A DNA stretch of 64,000 bases from Microbacterium sp. LWH7-1.2 (GTDB lineage: Bacteria > Actinomycetota > Actinomycetes > Actinomycetales > Microbacteriaceae): assembly GCF_038397755.1 (NCBI RefSeq), contig NZ_CP151637.1:3038001-3102000 (forward strand), given 5' to 3'. The notes beneath the pieces were generated by a model. It searched no databases. It was not told where the DNA came from and saw only the letters and a list, made by a program, of their open reading frames with translations. Of the stretch, positions 9,013 to 17,748 are shown piece by piece. The stretch's first letter is position 1. The number at the start of each line of letters is the position of its first letter. Position numbers and translations under genes: made by a program.

Positions 9013-11295
9013 TCAGCCGGCGAGCGTCACCGTGTCGATGGTCACCGCGGCGATGCCGGGGTGGTCGCTGAAGACGCCGTCCATGCCGGCGGCGACGAAC
9101 GCGCGGATCTCGCCGTCCAGGTCGCCGTACGCGGCGGGGTCGGCGCTCGAGCGGAAGTCCACCGGCAGGAACTGGTTCTCGGCGCGGAACGTCCAGCCGT
9201 GCACGGTCAGCCCGGCGGCGTGGGCGTCGGCGATGACCGCGGTGGGGGTGCCCAAGCGGCCGTCGACGGTGCGCGGGATCATGACGGACTTCTCGAGGCC
9301 CACGCCGTCGGCGTAGGTCGCGATCTCGGCGAGGCCCGCCGGCGTCACGAGGTCCTTGTAGGTCCGATTGTCAGCGGCGAGCGTGAAGTCGTACGGACGG
9401 CCCGACCCGTTCACGAGCTGCGCGAGCGTCACGTCGGTCATGCCGTCCAGGTCGCGCAGGTTCGCGGTCTCGAAGCTCTGCAGGATGACGGGAGCGTCGG
9501 CGCGGTCGAGGCCGTTCGCCTCGAGGGCTGCGACGAGCGGCTCCTCGAGCGACAGCCCGATGGAGTCGAAGTACGACGGATGCTTCGTCTCGGGGTACAC
9601 GCCGACGGGCCGGCCGTCGCAGCTCACCGAGTGGCGCGCGAGGTCCATGACCTCGTCGAGCGTCGGGATGACGTAGAGCCCGTCGAACGCGGTGTTCGCC
9701 GGACGTGTCTGCGGCAGGCGCTCCTTCGTGCGCAGCGTGCGGAGCTCGGCGAACGTGAAGTCCTCCGTGAACCAGCCCGTGATCGAGACGCCGTCGATGA
9801 GTTTCGTGGTCTTGCGCGCGGCGAACTCGGGGTGGGCCGCGACATCCGTGGTGCCGCCGATCTCGTTCTCGTGACGCGCGACGAGCACGCCGTCCTTCGT
9901 TGACACCACGTCGGGCTCGATGTAGTCGGCGCACTGCACGATCGCCGTCTCGTACGCGGCGAGCGTGTGCTGGGGGCGCGATCCGCTGGCTCCGCGGTGG
10001 CCGATGAGGCTCACCGTCGACGGCTCGATCTTCGTCTTGTCGAGGTCGATGATCGCGAACTCGGTGTCGTCGGGCGTGCCGGGGATGCGCGCGTCGTTGC
10101 CCGGGTAGTTGTTGTCGTTGCCGATCAGCAGGCTGCCGTCCTTCAGCTGCACGACCGTCTCGAACGACTGCACGGGGAGGGAGAAGATCTCGCCGGTGCC
10201 GTAGCCGTCACCCGCGCCGATGCCGCTCGGATTGGCGATGCGCAGAGCGTCGAGCACGAGGGTCTTCTCGAGGTACCCCTCGGCGTCGGTGCGGCGCAGG
10301 TCGACCTGGTAGACGCGCTTGGTGACGGACTGCTCGCCCTCGAAGTCGTCGCGCTCGACGAGGAGCAGCACGTCGTTTCGCACGGTGAACGCGTCGCCGA
10401 TGGCGTTGGGCTCCTGGTCGGTCTGGTAGCTCCACGTTCGACCGGTGTAGGCGCCGGCGCGCGTGTCGAACTCGAGGATCTCCCGGCGGCGCAGGTCGGA
10501 GTCGTCCGCGTAGGAGCCCTCGACGACCGGGTACAGGTACCGCCCGTTCACCGAGGCGGCGAGGGCCTCGAAGCCGCGGCTCGAGCGCACACGTGGGGTC
10601 TCGCTGGCCTGGAGGTACGGGTTCTGCGGCGACTTTGCGCCATCGAGCGCGAACGGCTTCTCGAGCAGCGTGCCCTCGGCGTCGAAGTGCAGCAGGAAGG
10701 GCCCGAACTCCTCGCCGACCCAGAACGTGCCGTCCTTGGCCTTCACGACCGACTCGATGTCGAAGTCGGCGCCGGTGAGCAGGCGCTCGGCGGTCCCCTC
10801 GTTCACGATCGGGAAGTCCAGCACGTCGTTGCGGTCGTTGTACGAGAGGAACCGCTCGATCTGGACCTCGCCCGCGCCGCCGTCGGCGGTCTGCCAGGCC
10901 GGGCGGACGAGGTAGCTGCGCAGCAGGAAATCGGCCGAGTTGCCCTTGGCGCCGAACCCGTTGTCGGGCTGCGCCCAGAACGTGCCGTCGCCGTTGTCGA
11001 TCGCGGCCGAGAACCCGGGGATGACCTGGCCGTCCCAGGGGCCGGTGCGGCCGTTGGCCGAGCTGGCGAGCGCACCCGACGACGGGCCCGGCTCGAGGTG
11101 GTCGGCCGACAGCGTGGCGCGGGCGACCAGCGTCGGCACGTGCGTCTGCACGTACGGCGACGGCGAGTTCGCGGACGCGGCGACGATCGGCTGGGCGGAC
11201 GCGGCGGTGGCAGGGAGGAGCGCGACGGCGGTGACCGTCGCGGCTGCCGCGGCGAGGAGGCGCGGCAGGACGCGTCGTGTGGGGATTCGACTCAT
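9013..11295 (-). CDS. Secreted two-domain phosphoesterase: phytase-like esterase domain plus glycerophosphodiester phosphodiesterase
   Basis: 760 residues. The N-terminus RRVLPRLLAAAAATVTAVALLPATAASAQP is a standard signal peptide. Residues about 40-420 resemble the esterase-like domain of the phytase superfamily (DGTFWAQPDNGFGAKGNS; FWVGEEFGPFLLHFD). From about residue 430 a GDPD domain begins with LIGHRGASG (His433), followed by YIEPDVVSTKDG and ARHENEIGGTTD, the expected metal and catalytic residues. The protein should release phosphate from extracellular organic phosphates such as glycerophosphodiesters. The start at 11295 begins the signal peptide; the longer in-frame extension lacks one. 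Confidence 0.9.
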   Translation of the reverse strand: MSRIPTRRVLPRLLAAAAATVTAVALLPATAASAQPIVAASANSPSPYVQTHVPTLVARATLSADHLEPGPSSGALASSANGRTGPWDGQVIPGFSAAIDNGDGTFWAQPDNGFGAKGNSADFLLRSYLVRPAWQTADGGAGEVQIERFLSYNDRNDVLDFPIVNEGTAERLLTGADFDIESVVKAKDGTFWVGEEFGPFLLHFDAEGTLLEKPFALDGAKSPQNPYLQASETPRVRSSRGFEALAASVNGRYLYPVVEGSYADDSDLRRREILEFDTRAGAYTGRTWSYQTDQEPNAIGDAFTVRNDVLLLVERDDFEGEQSVTKRVYQVDLRRTDAEGYLEKTLVLDALRIANPSGIGAGDGYGTGEIFSLPVQSFETVVQLKDGSLLIGNDNNYPGNDARIPGTPDDTEFAIIDLDKTKIEPSTVSLIGHRGASGSRPQHTLAAYETAIVQCADYIEPDVVSTKDGVLVARHENEIGGTTDVAAHPEFAARKTTKLIDGVSITGWFTEDFTFAELRTLRTKERLPQTRPANTAFDGLYVIPTLDEVMDLARHSVSCDGRPVGVYPETKHPSYFDSIGLSLEEPLVAALEANGLDRADAPVILQSFETANLRDLDGMTDVTLAQLVNGSGRPYDFTLAADNRTYKDLVTPAGLAEIATYADGVGLEKSVMIPRTVDGRLGTPTAVIADAHAAGLTVHGWTFRAENQFLPVDFRSSADPAAYGDLDGEIRAFVAAGMDGVFSDHPGIAAVTIDTVTLAG

Positions 11296-11462
11296 GGCAC
11301 CGACGCAACCGGTGCCGATCGGCCGCACGCTGTCGAGCGGGCGACCGACCCGCGACCGCGCGGTGAACGGGCGGCGAGCGGCTGGTGAGAACGGTCTCAT
11401 GACCGGTCGGGAAGGCGGATGCTGCCGCCCAACCCCCGAGATCAGAGCCGGTGCGGTGCCGG

Positions 11463-11939
11463 TCAGAGCGCAGCGAGGAGCGCCGCGAGCGGCGGTGGCA
11501 CCCGCTCGAGCGGGACCGCCTCCGCGAGCAGCCGGGCGTAGCGCGCCTTGTTGCCGCTGCGGCCGCCGAAGAAGCGTGCGAGCTGTGCCTCGACCGGGCG
11601 CTCGCGCTGGAACGGCTGCCCCTGCAGGCTCCGGAACGAGTCGAGCTCGCCCTGCTCGGCGATCACCGCCTCGACCCCCGCGACGCCCAGAGCGCGCACG
11701 AACTCGGCCTCGAGATCGGGATCGCACACGAACACCGTGTCGAGCATGCGCTCGAAGTCGCGCCGCTCCCCCACGTCGACGAGCCCGATGAGGCGTTCCC
11801 CGGCGAGTTCTTCGACCGCGCGGCGGGCGCCCTTCGAGCCGCCCACGACGCGGATCCGCGGCATCCGTGTCCCCATCCGGGCCGCAAGCGTCTCAAGAGC
11901 GATCCGGTCGCTCTCGCCCTCGACCAGCACGACCGTCAC
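11463..11939 (-). CDS. Stand-alone TOPRIM (OLD-like) domain protein
   Basis: 158 residues starting with GTG. VTVVLVEGESDRIALETLA at the N-terminus is the TOPRIM Glu-containing motif as in OLD-family nucleases. The following GLVDVGERRDFE segment stands where the DxD motif should be but is degenerate. There is no ATPase domain. The start codon overlaps the stop of the upstream LysR gene in a GTGA, so the two are translationally coupled. A role in nucleic-acid cleavage or signalling is inference only. Confidence 0.75.
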   Translation of the reverse strand: MTVVLVEGESDRIALETLAARMGTRMPRIRVVGGSKGARRAVEELAGERLIGLVDVGERRDFERMLDTVFVCDPDLEAEFVRALGVAGVEAVIAEQGELDSFRSLQGQPFQRERPVEAQLARFFGGRSGNKARYARLLAEAVPLERVPPPLAALLAAL

Positions 11940-12823
11940 GCGGCCTCGGCTTCGGCACGCTCCTCGTCGAGGATCTCGAGAAGACGGGGCGCGAGTGAGG
12001 CGTTGCCGGCCACAAGGGTCGACACGACCCATTCGGGAGCACCGGGAGGCACGGGGAGCGCGATCAGGCCCCTCGCCTGGGGTTTGTGCGCGACATGCTG
12101 CGGAACGATCGCGACGCCGAGCCCGCGCACGACGAGGTCGAGAAGGGTGTGGACGTCGTCGACGCTGAAGCGCACACGCCGCTCGGCGCTGTGCCGGTGG
12201 AACGCGTCGTCGTTGATGGTGCGCAGGGCCCACGCCGGCCGGAAGTCCACGAAGTCGGCGTCGCGAAGGTCCTTCCAGCGCGAGACCGGGCGCTCGGCCA
12301 GCGCATGGCCGGGCGGGACCAGCAGCACGAGCGGGATCCGCGCGAGCTCCGCAACGGCGGATGCCGGCGCGGGGTCGGCGCTTGCGACGAACGCGACGTC
12401 GAGCTCGCCGGCGGCGACGTGCTCGACCAGCTGGTGCGAACCCGCTTGCACGAACTGGATGTCGACGGCAGGGTGGCGGCGGTGGAACCGCTCGAGGAGC
12501 AGGTTCACGTCCACCGCACCGAGGCACTGCTCAGCCCCGACGCGCAGGGAGCCGGCCAGCTGGTGCGAGGCGCGGATGACGGCGTCCCGCCCGGCGGCCG
12601 CCTGAGCCAGGATCTCGCGGGCATGCGGTAGGAGCGCCAGGGCCGCGGACGTCGGCTCGACCGACCGGGTGGTCCTCTCGAACAGCTTCGCGTCGAGCTC
12701 CTGCTCGAGTCGGCGGATCGACGCCGACAGCCCGGACTGCGAGACGCGGCACCGTTCGGCGGCGCGGGTGAAGTGGCGCTCCTCGGCGAGCGTGACCAGG
12801 TACTCGAGCTGGCGCTGCTCCAT
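11936..12823 (-). CDS. LysR family transcriptional regulator
   Basis: 295-residue LysR regulator. The wHTH is at residues 1-60 (MEQRQLEYLVTLAEERHFTRAAERCRVSQSGLSASIRRLE), and the effector domain follows with VPPGHALAERPVSRWKDL. It is divergent from the aldo/keto reductase at 12937 across a 113-bp AT-richer gap and is the likely regulator of that gene. It overlaps the TOPRIM gene by 4 bp. ATG 12823 begins the conserved helix-turn-helix; an in-frame extension to 12937 would run across the whole promoter region. Confidence 0.93.
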   Translation of the reverse strand: MEQRQLEYLVTLAEERHFTRAAERCRVSQSGLSASIRRLEQELDAKLFERTTRSVEPTSAALALLPHAREILAQAAAGRDAVIRASHQLAGSLRVGAEQCLGAVDVNLLLERFHRRHPAVDIQFVQAGSHQLVEHVAAGELDVAFVASADPAPASAVAELARIPLVLLVPPGHALAERPVSRWKDLRDADFVDFRPAWALRTINDDAFHRHSAERRVRFSVDDVHTLLDLVVRGLGVAIVPQHVAHKPQARGLIALPVPPGAPEWVVSTLVAGNASLAPRLLEILDEERAEAEAA

Positions 12824-12936
12824 GCCGCATCCATTCGTTTGGGTTCTCAATCGTAGAATATACAGTTGTTGGACTTCTTTGTGGACGATGCCTAACGTGG
12901 ACCGGGCAGTAACGACCCGATCCGAGAGCGGACCCA

Positions 12937-13873
12937 ATGAAGACCATCGAACTCAGCGGCATCGAGCGCCCCGCACCCAACGTCGTGCTCGGCCTCATGC
13001 GCATCCAGGACCTCGAAGACGATGCGGTGCGCACGCTCGTCCGCACCGCGCGCGACGCCGGCATCGACTTCTTCGACCACGCCGACATCTACGGCCGCGA
13101 CCTCCACGGCTGCGAGGTGCGCTTCACCGAGGCGATGCGGCTCTCGTCTTCCGAGCGCGCCCAGGTCACGATCCAGACCAAGGCCGGCATCGTGAGGGAG
13201 GGTCCGTACTTCGACTTCTCGTACGAGCACATCATCGAGTCGGTCGAGGGGTCGCTGCGCGGGCCTCGACACCGACTACATCGATATCCTGCTGCTGCAC
13301 CGGCCCGATGCGCTGGTCGAGCCCGACGAGGTCGCGCGCGCGTTCGACGAGCTCGAGGCCGCAGGCAAGGTGCGGGCGTTCGGGGTGTCGAACCACACGC
13401 CGCGCCAGATCGACCTGCTCAAGAAGTCGGTGCGCCAGCCGATCGTCGCGAACCAGATCCAGCTGTCGATCACCCACTCCCCGACCGTCGCGCAGGGCGT
13501 CGCGGCGAACATGCAGGGCGAGGAGCAGTCCGTCACGCTCGACGGCGGCGGAATCATCGACTACTGCCGCCTCCACGACATCGCGGTGCAGGCATGGTCG
13601 CCCTTCCAGGCCGGCTTCTTCACCGGCGTGTTCCTCGACTCGCCGGACTACCCCGGGCTCAACGCGGCGATCGACCGCCTCGCGCGGAAGTACGACGTGC
13701 CGCCGATCACGATCGCGGTGGCATGGATCACCCGCCACCCCGCGCGCATGCAGGTGGTGCTCGGCACGACGAACCCCGAACGGGTGAGCGGCGCCGCCGA
13801 GGGTTCCGACATCCCGCTCACGCGCGCCGAGTGGTACGAGCTCTTCCGGGCCGCCGGCTACCGCGTGCCCTGA
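12937..13873 (+). pseudogene. Aldo/keto reductase with a +1 frameshift near 13263
   Basis: The first 109 codons read as an aldo/keto reductase (VVLGLMRIQDLEDDAVRTLVRTARDAGIDFFDHADIYG; QTKAGIV), then the frame is lost at the GGGCCTC around 13260-13265. The next frame immediately continues the family sequence (LDTDYIDILLLHRPDAL, KVRAFGVSNHTPRQIDLL) to a TGA at 13871-13873. Removing one C restores an intact protein of about 311 residues with the Asp-Tyr-Lys-His tetrad (DHADIYG, QTKAG, LLLHRP). This is either a recent disruption or a sequencing error in a C/G run. Family best matched is the YdhF-type oxidoreductases. Confidence 0.85.
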
Positions 13874-13940
13874 TCCGGCGGTCGGCGCCAGGGGTCGCCT
13901 TGACCCTCACACTGTGTCATCGTCGAGCGTGGTCTCCACC

Positions 13941-14744
13941 ATGTACACCATCGGAGAGTTCGCCGCACTCGGACGCGTGAGCGTGCGGATGCTGCGGCAC
14001 TACGACGCGATCGGGCTCCTGGCCCCCGCCCACGTCGACGAGCGCACGGGTTACCGGCGGTACGCGCCGCAGCAGCTGTCACCGCTGCTGCGGATCGTCC
14101 AGCTGCGGGATCTCGGCTGCGCGCTCGACGACGCGGCCGAGGTGCTGCAGGCGTCCGATGAGTCGGCGGCGCTGAAGCGGGTGCTCCAGCGCCGCCGGCG
14201 CGACCTCCTCGCGTCCGTCGCCGCGGAGACCGCCCGCCTCGCCCGACTCGACGAAGAGCTCCGCAGCATCGAAGGAGAACAACTGATGACCGACATCGAG
14301 TATCGGCGGATCGAGCCCATCACCGTCTACGCGGCCTCGGGCGTCGACCCGGGATGTGAGAACCCGCCCGCGGTGATCGACCGCGTCCTGCCCCCGCTGC
14401 ACGCGGCCCTCGAGAGCGCCGGTGTCGACTACCGCGAGCCGGGCGTGTTCTGGTACGAGCCCATCGAGGGCACCGATGACCAGCGCGTGTGGGTGTCGTG
14501 GATCGCGGGCGACGACCCCGTCGAGAGCGACGACTGGCAGCTCGTCGAGCTTCCGGCCGTCGAGCGCTGCGCCGTGACGACGTACCGTGGCGAGATGACG
14601 GGCATCCGCAGCGCGTGGCATGGCTTGATGCAGGCGGTGATCGCTGACGGCGCCGCTTTCGCGGGACCGTGCCGCGAGGTGTACGTCTACGCCGAGGGAC
14701 CCCAGTCCGATTGGGTGACCGAGCTGCAGCAGCCTGTCGCCTGA
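13941..14744 (+). CDS. MerR family regulator with C-terminal GyrI-like effector domain
   Basis: 267 residues. The N-terminal MerR helix-turn-helix is MYTIGEFAALGRVSVRMLRHYDAIGLLAP (1-29), followed by the wing and a coiled helix (about 75-110). From about residue 115 comes a GyrI/SOUL-like ligand-binding domain (IEYRRIEPITVYAASG; FWYEPIEGTDD), as in BltR/BmrR-type drug sensors. ATG 13941 was chosen at the start of the MerR consensus. A TTGACC at 13900 may be part of its own promoter. No target gene lies beside it on the same strand. Confidence 0.9.
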   Translation: MYTIGEFAALGRVSVRMLRHYDAIGLLAPAHVDERTGYRRYAPQQLSPLLRIVQLRDLGCALDDAAEVLQASDESAALKRVLQRRRRDLLASVAAETARLARLDEELRSIEGEQLMTDIEYRRIEPITVYAASGVDPGCENPPAVIDRVLPPLHAALESAGVDYREPGVFWYEPIEGTDDQRVWVSWIAGDDPVESDDWQLVELPAVERCAVTTYRGEMTGIRSAWHGLMQAVIADGAAFAGPCREVYVYAEGPQSDWVTELQQPVA

Positions 14745-14753
14745 CCCGTCGAC

Positions 14754-14787
14754 GCGAGGTGCGGGTGCCCCGACGCCCGCACCTCGC
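14754..14787. terminator. Bidirectional terminator hairpin
   Basis: Perfect 12-bp stem (GCGAGGTGCGGG and its complement) with a 10-nt loop, between convergent genes ending at 14744 (+) and 14805 (-). Confidence 0.65.
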
Positions 14788-14804
14788 GGATCACGCTTCC
14801 CCGG

Positions 14805-15491
14805 TCATCGCGCGGCGAGCACTTCGACGAGGCGCTGTGCCGTCGCCACGCTCGATTGCGGGTTCTGACCGCTCACGAGCGTGCCGTCGGCGACGACGGT
14901 GACCGACCACGGCTCACCCGATTCGACGATCGCGCCGAGATCGCGCAGCCTCGACTCGACGAAGTACGGAGACGCGTCGCGCAGGCCGCCCTGGTGCTCC
15001 TCCTCGTCGGTGAAGACCGCGAGCCGGCGCCCCGCGAACGCGAAGGAGCCGTCGGCGCGCACCGCGCTCAAGAGGCCCGCCGGACCGTGGCACAGCACGC
15101 CGACGACCGCGTCGCGGTCGACCGCGTCGACGAGCAGGCGGCCGAGGTCGGCGTCGGCGGCGAGGTCCACCATCGGGCCGTGCCCGCCGGGCAGGGCGAT
15201 CGCGTCGTACTCACCGTCCTTCACGTCGGCGAGGGCGCGGGGGTGCGCGATCAGTTCGTCGATCGACGCGAGGTACGCGCGCAGTTCGTCGGCGGAGTCC
15301 CCGCCGAGGCTGCCGGGGTCGACCGTGGGGCGCGCGCCGCCCGGCGTCGCGACGTCGACCGTGTGACCCGCGGCGACGAGCCCGCGATGGAGCTCGACGA
15401 GCTCCTCCGCCCAGAATCCGGTCGGGTGGGTCGTGCCGTCGGTGAGCGCGATGGCGTCCGCGCCGGTGACCGTCATGAGTACGTGTGCCAT
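14805..15491 (-). CDS. DJ-1/PfpI (Hsp31-like) class I glutamine amidotransferase-fold protein
   Basis: 228 residues. The fold markers are FWAEELVELHRGLVAAGHTVDVATPGG (about 26-52), DAIALPGGHGPMVDL (about 95-109) and the nucleophile elbow VLCHGPAGLL, with the conserved Cys near residue 134. Such proteins act as cytoplasmic glyoxalase III/deglycase or redox chaperones. A good Shine-Dalgarno (GGGAGAAG) precedes ATG 15491. Divergent from the LysR gene at 15610, which may regulate it. Confidence 0.87.
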   Translation of the reverse strand: MAHVLMTVTGADAIALTDGTTHPTGFWAEELVELHRGLVAAGHTVDVATPGGARPTVDPGSLGGDSADELRAYLASIDELIAHPRALADVKDGEYDAIALPGGHGPMVDLAADADLGRLLVDAVDRDAVVGVLCHGPAGLLSAVRADGSFAFAGRRLAVFTDEEEHQGGLRDASPYFVESRLRDLGAIVESGEPWSVTVVADGTLVSGQNPQSSVATAQRLVEVLAAR

Positions 15492-15565
15492 GTCTTCTCC
15501 CGTTCAGGTCGGCGACTCGTGCGAGCCGCTGACGGAGGGAACGAGGCATCCATCGACATCATTTC

Positions 15566-15587
15566 CTATACTGGAACCCAGTCATAG
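15566..15587. promoter_or_regulatory. Candidate LysR operator
   Basis: Imperfect palindrome with a core ACTGG-AAC-CCAGT and outer CTAT/ATAG arms, 23 bp before the LysR start at 15610 and upstream of the divergent DJ-1-family gene. Size and symmetry fit a LysR T-N11-A type site. Confidence 0.55.
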
Positions 15588-15609
15588 ATTTCTTGATGGA
15601 CGATGCTGC

Positions 15610-16512
15610 ATGCAAGAGCTCGATCTGCTGCGCACGCTGCTCGAGGTGCACCGCGCGGGGTCGATCACGGCGGCGGCCGCGCGGCTCGGAATGAGCCAGC
15701 CGTCCGTGAGCGAGCGGATCACCCGGCTCGAAGCGGAGCTCGGGACGCCGCTGTTCACGCGCTCGGCGCGCGGAGTCGTCCCGACGCCCGCGGGCGACGC
15801 ACTGGCCGCGCGGGTCGCCGCGCCCGTGGACCGGCTGCGGGAGGTCTGGGCCATGCCGGCGGCGACCAGCCCCGTCGAGACGGTGCGCATCGGCGGCGCC
15901 AGCGACGTCGTCGCGGCGCGGGTCATCCCCGCCCTTGCGCCGCTCACCAGCCAGGGCGTGCGCCTCGCGTTCACTCTGGGGCTCGCGCACGACCTGCTCG
16001 CGCGACTCGCCGACGGCGGGCTCGACGTCGTGGTGTCATCGGTGCGGACGCCGGTGCGCGGCATCCGCTATCGCGGGCTCATCGACGAGGAGTTCGTGCT
16101 CGTCGGGGCGCCGGCGCTCGCACGCACGATCGACCGCAAGCGTCTCGCCGCGGATCCCGCCGGCGCGCTGCAGCACTTGCCGCTCGTGGCCTACGACACG
16201 GACCTGTCGATCGTGCGCCGGTACTGGCGCAGCCAGTTCGGCCATCGACCCGCCAACCCCGTGGCGATCACCGTGCCCGACCTGCGAGGGGTGCTCGCGG
16301 CCGTCGTGGCGGGGGCGGGCGTCTCCGCGCTCCCGCGCTACCTGGCAGAACCCGCGATCGGCGCGGGCACCGTCGAGGTGCTGCACCGGTCGGAAGAGGC
16401 GCCGATCAACACTCTGAACCTCGCTATCCGAGCCGCTGAGCCCGCGACGACGGTGACCATCCGAGTGATCGACGCGCTCGTCGAGAGGGCGCGCGAGTGG
16501 GATGTGCTCTGA
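15610..16512 (+). CDS. LysR family transcriptional regulator
   Basis: 300 residues. The wHTH LLRTLLEVHRAGSITAAAARLGMSQPSVSERITRLEAELG is at about 6-45; the effector-binding domain follows (VRIGGASDVVAARVIPALAPL; GLDVVVSSVRTPVRGIRYRGLIDEEFVLVG). It is divergent from the DJ-1 family gene, with a 22-bp palindrome just upstream that suggests shared control. ATG 15610 is the first methionine of the domain; a longer in-frame reading would cross the palindrome. Confidence 0.92.
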   Translation: MQELDLLRTLLEVHRAGSITAAAARLGMSQPSVSERITRLEAELGTPLFTRSARGVVPTPAGDALAARVAAPVDRLREVWAMPAATSPVETVRIGGASDVVAARVIPALAPLTSQGVRLAFTLGLAHDLLARLADGGLDVVVSSVRTPVRGIRYRGLIDEEFVLVGAPALARTIDRKRLAADPAGALQHLPLVAYDTDLSIVRRYWRSQFGHRPANPVAITVPDLRGVLAAVVAGAGVSALPRYLAEPAIGAGTVEVLHRSEEAPINTLNLAIRAAEPATTVTIRVIDALVERAREWDVL

Positions 16513-16528
16513 GCGGGGCCCCCGCGCG

Positions 16529-16570
16529 CGACGATGCCCCGGGGTCCGCCGGGAGCCCGGGGCATCGTCG
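16529..16570. terminator. Bidirectional terminator hairpin
   Basis: Perfect stem of 15 bp (CGACGATGCCCCGGG and complement) with a short loop, between convergent genes ending at 16512 (+) and 16579 (-). Confidence 0.75.
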
Positions 16571-16578
16571 CCGGCAGA

Positions 16579-16758
16579 TCACCGGTCGTCAGTGAACGCG
16601 TCCTTGATGTCGTCGCCGACCTTCTTCATCTTGGCGCTGGCCTGATCGGCCACGCCCTCGGCCTGCAGCTTCTCGTTGTCGGTCGCGTCCCCGACGGTCT
16701 CCTTCACCTTGCCCTTCATGTCTTCTGCGTTGTGCTTGATGTCGTCATCCAGACCCAT
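16579..16758 (-). CDS. CsbD family stress protein
   Basis: 59 residues, highly charged and helical. Matches the CsbD family pattern: N-terminal GLDDDIKHNAEDMKGKVKETVGDATDNEKLQAEG, then a Lys/Asp-rich amphipathic helix. CsbD-like proteins are induced in general stress; the molecular role is unknown. Start ATG 16758 has Shine-Dalgarno AGAAGGGAA. It follows the membrane-protein gene at 16797-17588 by 38 nt and is probably in the same transcript. Confidence 0.85.
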   Translation of the reverse strand: MGLDDDIKHNAEDMKGKVKETVGDATDNEKLQAEGVADQASAKMKKVGDDIKDAFTDDR

Positions 16759-16796
16759 TTCGGTTCCCTTCTCTTGATGGCTTGTGTCGGCGAGGC

Positions 16797-17588
16797 TCAG
16801 TACTGGACGCGGTCGGCGCGGGCGACCCCATCGAGCCCGACACGGTCGACACGGCGGTGGTAGCTCATGCCCGCCATGCCGCCCAGGACCGCGGCGGCGA
16901 GCGTGATCACGGCGGCGCCGACGGCGGTGAGGATGCCGGTGAGCGTGGCGGTGTCGGCGGTCACCGGGATGCGCGGGAAGATGTCGACATTCGCGAGGAT
17001 GTCCCACTGGCTGCCGGCGATCAGCGTGATCACGGCGACGACGATCGCGATGAGGATCGCCCACAGCCACACGGCGAGGCCCTGCTTGGCGCCGCTGAAG
17101 CGCGCCATGCGTCCGGCGACGTAGCCGCCGGCGAAGTACGCGATGAACAGCACCACGGCGATGGCGATGGCGCCGATGATGGTGGCCGCGCCGATGTTGT
17201 CGCTCGCGGCCTCGGCGGCGTCGTCGACCGCCTGGGGCGAGGTGAGGCCCGTGGCAGCGCCGATCGCGGCGACCACGGCCGTCAGCGCGACGAGCGCGCC
17301 CAGCGCCGTGAGCCAGCCGAAGAAGGCACTGCCGAACTTGATCCCGCCGAAGCGCTCGCGCTCGCGTTCGGCGACGACATCGCGCAACGACGCGTCCCGG
17401 TGCTCGCCCACGCTGTCGATGTCGCGGGCACGGCGCGCCTCCTGCGCGTCCGGCACTCCGTCGCGGTCGGCGTCGACCCGGGGATCCGGGGTGAGTGGAC
17501 GGGTGCGGTCGACGTAGGGGTCCCGGGCGAGGTCCCCGTCGGTCCGCCGCGGATCCGTCGTGCGGTAGTCGCGGTCGTCGGTGCTCAT
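16797..17588 (-). CDS. Conserved membrane protein with hydrophilic N-terminus
   Basis: 263 residues. The first about 80 residues are charged and Arg/Asp-rich (RDYRTTDPRRTDGD; DADRDGVPDAQEARR). Four hydrophobic segments follow (GSAFFGWLTALGALVALTAVVAAIGAATG; ATIIGAIAIAVVLFIAYFAGGYVAG; GLAVWLWAILIAIVVAVITLIAGSQW; LTGILTAVGAAVITLAAAVLGGMAG). Function unknown; the pairing with CsbD suggests envelope stress. Start ATG 17588 has TACGTT 6 nt upstream on its strand, a leaderless signature. Confidence 0.8.
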   Translation of the reverse strand: MSTDDRDYRTTDPRRTDGDLARDPYVDRTRPLTPDPRVDADRDGVPDAQEARRARDIDSVGEHRDASLRDVVAERERERFGGIKFGSAFFGWLTALGALVALTAVVAAIGAATGLTSPQAVDDAAEAASDNIGAATIIGAIAIAVVLFIAYFAGGYVAGRMARFSGAKQGLAVWLWAILIAIVVAVITLIAGSQWDILANVDIFPRIPVTADTATLTGILTAVGAAVITLAAAVLGGMAGMSYHRRVDRVGLDGVARADRVQY

Positions 17589-17594
17589 GTCCCG

Positions 17595-17600
17595 AACGTA
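17595..17600 (-). promoter_or_regulatory. -10 element TACGTT, leaderless start of gene at 17588
   Basis: TACGTT on the reverse strand, spaced 6 nt from ATG 17588. Confidence 0.45.
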
Positions 17601-17748
17601 GGCGGCCGGCACCCGGTTGCTCAGCCGGTTGCCAATCGGTGCGCGGCGGCGTAACCTGTGCGGCCTTCCGCCCCGCCGGAAGGGAACGACGGCGGTCCGT
17701 CGTCCTCGCGTGCAACGCGGTATGAGGGTCCGGGAGCAGAATGGCGAT

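Noticed and set aside
9967..11388. 473-codon plus-strand frame opposite the phytase/GDPD gene
   Set aside because: No domain; complement of a gene with intact GDPD motifs.
13900..13925. MerR-type promoter with 19-bp spacer before the gene at 13941
   Set aside because: TTGACC is present, but no convincing -10 or symmetric operator follows.
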